From NCBI GenBank assembly GCA_964643485.1, contig CAZXRA010000091.1, positions 1-8,970 on the forward strand: a DNA stretch of 8,970 nt. The letters run 5' to 3'. The translations under genes were made by a program, and so were the position numbers. Position 1 is the stretch's first letter. The number at the start of each line of letters is the position of its first letter. Source of the DNA: Iamia sp964643485 (GTDB lineage: Bacteria > Actinomycetota > Acidimicrobiia > Acidimicrobiales > Iamiaceae). Shown here in pieces: positions 1 to 5,048 of this stretch. Below the pieces are notes generated by a model. The model made no database searches. It was not told the origin of the DNA and saw only the letters and a program-made list of their open reading frames with translations.

Positions 1-1049
<1,049 letters not shown>

Positions 1050-1125
1050 GTGCGAGGACGCCACCCGCCCAGGCTAGGACGTGGGCAGCACGGCGCTGGG
1101 GAGGAAGAGTGTGCCCTCTGGGTCG

Positions 1126-1155
1126 TTGACACTTTCCACGGAGACGTGTTAGAGA
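1126..1155 (+). promoter_or_regulatory. Putative sigma-70-type promoter for the DUF4214 operon
   Basis: A perfect -35 hexamer TTGACA lies at 1126-1131. TTAGAG (1149-1154, 17-base spacer) or TAGAGA (1150-1155, 18-base spacer) could serve as the -10 element. Transcription would begin near 1162, giving a short leader that contains the ribosome binding site at 1178-1183. A perfect TTGACA is unlikely by chance in DNA this GC-rich, but the -10 match is only fair. The element sits in the gap between the divergent kinase and the exported-protein genes. Confidence 0.5.
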
Positions 1156-1177
1156 GCACCTCGGCAACGCGAGCGGC

Positions 1178-1183
1178 GGGAGG
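1178..1183 (+). promoter_or_regulatory. Shine-Dalgarno site GGGAGG deciding a TTG start
   Basis: GGGAGG is followed by five bases (ttgcc) and then a TTG codon at 1189. That spacing supports the rare TTG as the true start. Translation from it gives Lys-rich MKAKAIAL and a clean signal peptide. Confidence 0.75.
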
Positions 1184-1188
1184 TTGCC

Positions 1189-1953
1189 TTGAAGGCGAAA
1201 GCTATTGCCTTGTTTCTCTGTGTGTCACTGACGATCGTCGGGCTCGACCGCCCGGCGTCGGCACTCACTCCGAACGAGAAGTTCGTCACAGCCATACACC
1301 AGGAGTTCTTGTTCCGTCCGCCGGAATCGCATGAGCTGCTCTGGTGGACCACCGTCCTCAACAGCCAAAGCCGGGCCTACGTCGCCCAGCAAGTCATCCA
1401 GTTGCCGGAGTTCAAGAGCAACTACGTGACGTGGCTGAGCGAGATCTACTTCTCGCAGACCAAGCCGAGCACGGCCGCCGGCACAGCCATCCTCTCCGCC
1501 TTGAACTCGTCCAACGACTTCATGGTCGCCGAAGTGGCCATCTTGGCCAGCAGCTCCTATTACCAGAACGCCGATGGCGCCAATGGCGGCTTCGTCGAGC
1601 AGCTCTACTGGGATGTCCTCCACCGGGCCGCCGACACCAGTGGTTTGGCCTATTGGACGGGCCAGCTCGACTCCGGCGCCAAGACGCGATCCCAAGTGGC
1701 CACCTTCCTGATCCGCAGCAGCGAGGCGGCGGGCCGAAGGGTGCGGGGCGTGACCCCGATGACCACCTGTCCCGTCACCCAGATGGGCACCGACGCCGGG
1801 TTTGCCGCCGGGAGCTACTGCATCATCCTCGACCGGGTGGCCGATGCGTCCGGTGCGTCCTACTGGACGTCGCAGCTGACGGGGAGCGGACAGGTCACCA
1901 CCCTCTGGGCCCAGCTCGCGGGGTCCACGGAATACTTCAACAACGCGCAATGA
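1189..1953 (+). CDS. Secreted DUF4214-repeat protein
   Basis: The 254-residue protein has a Sec signal peptide: KAK, then a hydrophobic core (residues 5-19), then probable cleavage after PASA at residue 25. The mature part is built from DUF4214-type units. Two are clear: 135-180 (FVEQLYWDVLHRAADTSG, AYWTGQL) and 209-251 (ILDRVADASGASYWTSQL). Two are degenerate: 32-76 (LFRPPESHELLWWTTVL) and 80-126. DUF4214 units occur in S-layer, adhesin and extracellular matrix proteins of many bacteria, and no enzymatic activity is known for them. Cys194 and Cys211 flank the linker before the last unit and could form a disulfide. No anchor is visible after the signal peptide, so it is probably released or held by partners. 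The TTG start is supported by the Shine-Dalgarno site at 1178-1183. It is the first gene of a three-gene exported-protein operon, with 26 bases to the next gene. GC content is lower than in the flanking housekeeping genes, which suggests acquisition. Family is fairly sure; function is unknown. Confidence 0.88.
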   Translation: MKAKAIALFLCVSLTIVGLDRPASALTPNEKFVTAIHQEFLFRPPESHELLWWTTVLNSQSRAYVAQQVIQLPEFKSNYVTWLSEIYFSQTKPSTAAGTAILSALNSSNDFMVAEVAILASSSYYQNADGANGGFVEQLYWDVLHRAADTSGLAYWTGQLDSGAKTRSQVATFLIRSSEAAGRRVRGVTPMTTCPVTQMGTDAGFAAGSYCIILDRVADASGASYWTSQLTGSGQVTTLWAQLAGSTEYFNNAQ

Positions 1954-1967
1954 AGCGATCGACCTAC

Positions 1968-1972
1968 GGAGG
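1968..1972 (+). promoter_or_regulatory. Shine-Dalgarno site GGAGG selecting the GTG start at 1980
   Basis: GGAGG lies seven bases before GTG 1980. An upstream in-frame ATG at 1950 overlaps the previous stop codon (ATGA) but would put ten charged or polar residues ahead of the lipoprotein signal. The GTG gives the better signal peptide and has this strong site. Confidence 0.7.
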
Positions 1973-1979
1973 ACGTCTC

Positions 1980-2570
1980 GTGAACCGCATCTCGTTGCGC
2001 GTCATGATCGCCATCGCTCTCTTCCTCGTTCCCGCCGCCTGCGGCAGCGGCGGCGAGGAGGTCGGTGCCAGTTCCGCCGGACCGGCGACGCCGGCAACCA
2101 CGCGCGACGGGGCGAGGTGCATCCCTCGCCCCGGTTCTCCTCGACCGGTTGACGAGGGTTCCGCCTACACCACCGGCTCCATCCCCGTGGTGACCACGCC
2201 GGAGAAGCAGACCGAGGAGGCCCGGGCCATCCTGCGGTCCGACCCTCAGATCGCCGCGGCCATCGCCTCCAAGGGGGCGGAGCTGGTGTGGGCGACGAGG
2301 TGGACGGCGGAGCAGGAGACACCCCGAGGTGTGGCCCTCTTCTACGAGTTCGCCCGTCCTGTCACCCTGCCCAACGACGTCGGTGAGCCCAAGCGATCCG
2401 ACGCCCACCAGGAGAGCGACACGGTCTACGACGACAAGGGGCTGCCCGAGCTCGTCCCTACGAGGGTGCCCGGGCAGTACGAGAAGGTGCTCAGCGCCGA
2501 GTTCGCCGTGGACCTGATCGACAAGCGGCTCCACTACATCATCGCTGCCGACGTCCACACCTTCTGCTGA
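1980..2570 (+). CDS. Putative lipoprotein of unknown function
   Basis: The product has 196 residues. It begins with a lipoprotein signal: MNRISLR, hydrophobic 8-18, and lipobox VPAAC with the lipidated cysteine at C21, so the protein should be anchored on the outer face of the membrane. A Gly/Ser/Ala/Thr-rich tether follows (22-42). The folded part (about 45-196) contains only two further cysteines, C47 and C196, and C196 is the final residue; they may form one disulfide closing the domain. The end (AVDLIDKRLHYIIAADVHTFC) looks like a beta-rich segment. I do not recognise a family. It lies 26 bases after the DUF4214 gene and 29 before the next lipoprotein, so co-transcription is likely. The start is GTG 1980 because of the GGAGG at 1968-1972; ATG 1950 is the alternative. 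Its existence as a coding lipoprotein is well supported; its role is unknown. Confidence 0.82.
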   Translation: MNRISLRVMIAIALFLVPAACGSGGEEVGASSAGPATPATTRDGARCIPRPGSPRPVDEGSAYTTGSIPVVTTPEKQTEEARAILRSDPQIAAAIASKGAELVWATRWTAEQETPRGVALFYEFARPVTLPNDVGEPKRSDAHQESDTVYDDKGLPELVPTRVPGQYEKVLSAEFAVDLIDKRLHYIIAADVHTFC

Positions 2571-2599
2571 ACACCGATCCCACCGGACAGGGGCCACTC

Positions 2600-3265
2600 G
2601 TGCGAAAGATCATTGCCACCCTCGCCCTGCTCACCCTGGGTCTCACGGCCTGTGACGGCTACAGGAGCACCGAGATGGGCCAGGGCGACTTCGTGACCAA
2701 CTTCGACAACAAAGAGACTCGGCGCTCCCGCTACACCCGTGACTGGCCCGTCAACTTCATCTTCTACGGACCCGGCGCCAACGTGAACCGGGTGAAGTCG
2801 ATCTTGAACACCACTGGTGCCGATGGCAGCGGTGGTGCGATGTACCTGTGGCTCGGGGATTCGGCGACGTCAGGGACGTGGGATACGGACAGCGGAAGGA
2901 AGGACACGCTGGCGGTCCACCCCGAGTGCGATGGACCCGGCTTCACGCAGGGATACACCTATCTCCACATGCGTGTCTACGCCGATGGCGACGACAAGCT
3001 CACCAACACCACCTTCGGCAACTATGTCGTCGGCACCTCCCACTATGACCAACGGGAGAACTGCAACAACGAGCGGTTCGGTTGGTCCGAAGATGCCGAG
3101 GCGGACTGGGCGAACCGCATCAGGTGTGCCGGTTACACCGAACACGGGGGCTATCGCATGAACAATGCCGAGCCTCTGGAGAGCGTGGGCAACCACGTCA
3201 GGCAGAGCGACGGGTGGGCCCGCACCTTCTACATCCCGTCGACGACTCCCTCACCCGACTGCTGA
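2600..3265 (+). CDS. Putative lipoprotein, possibly LssY_C-like domain
   Basis: The product has 221 residues. The lipoprotein signal MRKIIATLALLTLGLTAC has lipobox LTAC with the lipidated cysteine at C18. The mature protein carries four more cysteines (C110, C155, C176, C221), an even number compatible with two disulfides, and again the last residue is cysteine. Conserved-looking blocks are DWPVNFIFYGPGANV (48-62), TYLHMRVYAD (120-129), NYVVGTSHYDQREN (141-154) and FGWSEDAEADW (160-170). Their order (a PVN.. strand with a helix, an H-x-R strand, then V-x-G with a His/Asp block) faintly recalls the LssY_C domain found in some membrane-protein families. That is a memory-based resemblance only. 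His123, His148 and Asp150 could form a polar or metal site. Start GTG 2600 has AGGGG at 2589-2593, six bases upstream. It is the last gene of the exported-protein operon. The composition is less GC-rich than that of its neighbours (about 58% in 2701-2760). Confidence 0.82.
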   Translation: MRKIIATLALLTLGLTACDGYRSTEMGQGDFVTNFDNKETRRSRYTRDWPVNFIFYGPGANVNRVKSILNTTGADGSGGAMYLWLGDSATSGTWDTDSGRKDTLAVHPECDGPGFTQGYTYLHMRVYADGDDKLTNTTFGNYVVGTSHYDQRENCNNERFGWSEDAEADWANRIRCAGYTEHGGYRMNNAEPLESVGNHVRQSDGWARTFYIPSTTPSPDC

Positions 3266-3307
3266 CCGTCGTCACCCCGACATTCGGAGAGCGTCGCCTC
3301 CGATGCT

Positions 3308-3321
3308 CCCGCGGCCGCGGG
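3308..3321. repeat. Perfect 14-bp GC palindrome
   Basis: CCCGCGGCCGCGGG reads the same on both strands and lies between the last lipoprotein gene and the membrane-protein gene. Its right end overlaps the G-rich stretch that would be the ribosome binding site for the start at 3333. It could be a protein-binding site or a small hairpin that damps translation, but no T-run follows to make it a typical terminator. Chance occurrence in GC-rich DNA is also possible. Confidence 0.45.
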
Positions 3322-3332
3322 GTGCTGACACC

Positions 3333-3926
3333 ATGAGGCCCATGGACGCGAGCGACGAGGCGGCAACGGGCCCCGACCCGGCCCCCACCGGCGACGAGGC
3401 CTTCGTCCCCTTCGACCCGTCGACCATCCGCGATCCGCTCCCCCAGCCCCTCTTCTCGGTCCGCCGAGCGGTCATCGCCGCCCTGCTCTTGGTGGCGGTG
3501 GGCTGCCTGGTCGTCGCCGTCCAGTCGGGGGGGGGCACCGATCCGGCCGATCCCGTCGACGCCCAGGCCGCCATCGTGGCCTTCACCCCCACGCCGGGGA
3601 GCCGGGTGATCCGCCAGTCGACCGTCGGCGTGATGCTGGAGCAGGGCTACGACGGCCGGCTCACCATCAACGGCACCGCCATCCCCGAGGAGGAGATGGA
3701 GGGGGCCATCGTCCCCGGGAGCGAGGCCTACGAGGCGCTCTCCGACGAGGACCGCCAGAAGGGGCCCCGGCCCAACAACAAGGAGCAGGTGCTCTACCGG
3801 CCCGGGCCGGGCAAGGCCGTGGCCGACCTGGGCACCGGCGAGGTGCAGATCGTCGTGCGCTACTGGCGGGTGAGCGAGGGCGAGCAGACCGCTCGCACCT
3901 TCCCCTACTCCATCTACGTCGTCTGA
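3333..3926 (+). CDS. Single-pass membrane protein with small exported domain
   Basis: The product has 197 residues. An acidic, Pro-rich N-terminal segment (1-43) is followed by RR at 44-45 and one hydrophobic helix at about 46-64. With arginines on the inner side, this predicts N-in topology with the C-terminal domain (about 75-197) outside. That domain is beta-strand-like (GVMLEQGYDGRLTINGTAIPEEE, ADLGTGEVQIVVRYWRV, FPYSIYVV) and resembles a small Ig-like or carbohydrate-module-like sandwich. I know no named family. The start chosen is ATG 3333, with GGGG at 3319-3322 ten bases before; ATG 3342 is an alternative. GC-rich codon use here matches the chromosomal background, unlike the three genes before it, so it may not belong to that operon despite the 67-base gap. 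A G9 tract at 3527-3535 encodes Gly-Gly-Gly just after the membrane helix. The 3' end overlaps the convergent araC-type gene by 13 bases. Confidence 0.82.
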   Translation: MRPMDASDEAATGPDPAPTGDEAFVPFDPSTIRDPLPQPLFSVRRAVIAALLLVAVGCLVVAVQSGGGTDPADPVDAQAAIVAFTPTPGSRVIRQSTVGVMLEQGYDGRLTINGTAIPEEEMEGAIVPGSEAYEALSDEDRQKGPRPNNKEQVLYRPGPGKAVADLGTGEVQIVVRYWRVSEGEQTARTFPYSIYVV

Positions 3927-4960
3927 CGCCGCCGCCAGGCGTCGTCGTCGGAGGGGTCGTCGTCGCCGGGGGTGGTGGGGAGGACGAGGGGTTGGCCGGT
4001 CAGGCGGGCCTCGGCTCGGGCCCGGTCGACGGCCTTGGTGGTCTTGCGGTGGTACGACGGGTTGAAGCCGTGGACCCGCTTGAAGGCGGTGCTCAGGGCG
4101 TAGACCGTGCTGTAGCCCACCCGTTCGCACACCTCGGCCAGGCCGAAGTCGGTGGCCCGGAACAGGTCGGCGGCCAGGTTGAGGCGGTAGCGGGCCAGGT
4201 AAGCCATCGGCGTCTCGCCCGTCATGTCGGTGAAGCGCCGGGCGAGCGTGGTGCGGGTGCCGCCCACCTCGTCGGCGATGGACTCCACCGACCACGGGGC
4301 GGATGGGTTGGCGTGGATCACCCGGAGGGCATCGGCCACCATCGGGTCCTCGTAGGCCTCGTACCAGACGGGGAGGTCGGCCTCGGGACGGCGATACCAA
4401 GCCCGCACCGTGGCGAGCAGCAACAGGTCGAGCAGGCGACGCACCAGGGCGTCCTGCCCCGCTGCACCGCGTGCCGCCTCCTCGTCCAGCAGCGACAGCA
4501 GAGGCGTGTCGATCTCGCGGGACGGCACCACCAGCGACGACGGCAGCGACTCCAGCATCCGGCGACTGATCTCGCCCTCGGAGTCGTAGGACCCGACGAT
4601 CACCACCGTCGTCGGCTTGGGCTCCCTCCCCCACTCACGGACGGTGAGGCCCTTCCGGTCGTCCGGGTCGTCGACGGGGTTCCACCGCTCGCCGGCCCGC
4701 ACCACCACCTCGGGGGGGGTGTCGGCCGCGGACGCCACCACGTAGGGCTCGGGGCCCCGAACGAGGGCCACATCACCGGCCCGCACCGGGATCGGCACCC
4801 CGTCGGCCGGGGTGACCCAGGCACGGCCCCGCACCACTCCGACCAGGGCGACGGTCGGCAGGTCGTCCACCCGGAACGCCCACGACCCGGTGAAGGCCGA
4901 CCGGAAAGCCGTCGCCGGCTGGGCGACGGGTCCTTCCAGGAAACCCGAGAGCTCATCCAC
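3914..4960 (-). CDS. AraC-family transcriptional regulator with N-terminal cupin-like domain
   Basis: The 348-residue cytosolic transcription factor has an N-terminal effector domain (about 1-185) of the cupin type seen in the AraC/cupin_6 group. It includes TGSWAFRVDDLPTVALVGVVRGRAWV, PVRAGDVALVRGPEPYVVA, and a helical stretch DALVRRLLDLLLLATVRAWY at 170-189. The C-terminal AraC DNA-binding domain is at about 205-305. Its first HTH is SVESIADEVGGTRTTLARRFTDMTGETPMAYL. The second is LAEVCERVGYSTVYALSTAFKRVHGFNPSYHR, the classic AraC signature. An acidic tail follows. The ligand is unknown; relatives usually sense small organic or aldehyde-like compounds and control adjacent reductase or dehydrogenase genes, but no such gene is in view. 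The start is GTG 4960, the most upstream start in the open frame, with no clear ribosome binding site. It lies 88 bases after the ligA stop on the same strand and could be read through from ligA or have its own promoter. Confidence 0.9.
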   Translation of the reverse strand: MDELSGFLEGPVAQPATAFRSAFTGSWAFRVDDLPTVALVGVVRGRAWVTPADGVPIPVRAGDVALVRGPEPYVVASAADTPPEVVVRAGERWNPVDDPDDRKGLTVREWGREPKPTTVVIVGSYDSEGEISRRMLESLPSSLVVPSREIDTPLLSLLDEEAARGAAGQDALVRRLLDLLLLATVRAWYRRPEADLPVWYEAYEDPMVADALRVIHANPSAPWSVESIADEVGGTRTTLARRFTDMTGETPMAYLARYRLNLAADLFRATDFGLAEVCERVGYSTVYALSTAFKRVHGFNPSYHRKTTKAVDRARAEARLTGQPLVLPTTPGDDDPSDDDAWRRRQTT

Positions 4961-5020
4961 GGGCGGAACCGTAGACGTTCTGGGACCCCTCGGCTGGGAT
5001 CGAGATGTCTCTGACCCCCG

Positions 5021-5035
5021 CTACGACAGCCGTAG
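5021..5035. promoter_or_regulatory. Inverted repeat CTACG-N5-CGTAG upstream of the araC-type gene
   Basis: CTACG (5021-5025) and CGTAG (5031-5035) form a 5-base dyad separated by ACAGC. The longer motif CCGTAGA recurs at 4969-4975 and 5030-5036, both within the 88-base gap before the regulator's start. Repeated half-sites upstream of an AraC gene are compatible with autoregulation. The arms are short, so chance is possible. Confidence 0.3.
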
Positions 5036-5048
5036 AGCGCGGCAGCCC

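Noticed and set aside
1344..1979. N-terminal extension of the first lipoprotein frame back to 1344, across the DUF4214 gene.
   Set aside because: That part is a shadow of the DUF4214 gene. The lipoprotein signal and the GGAGG site place the start at 1980.
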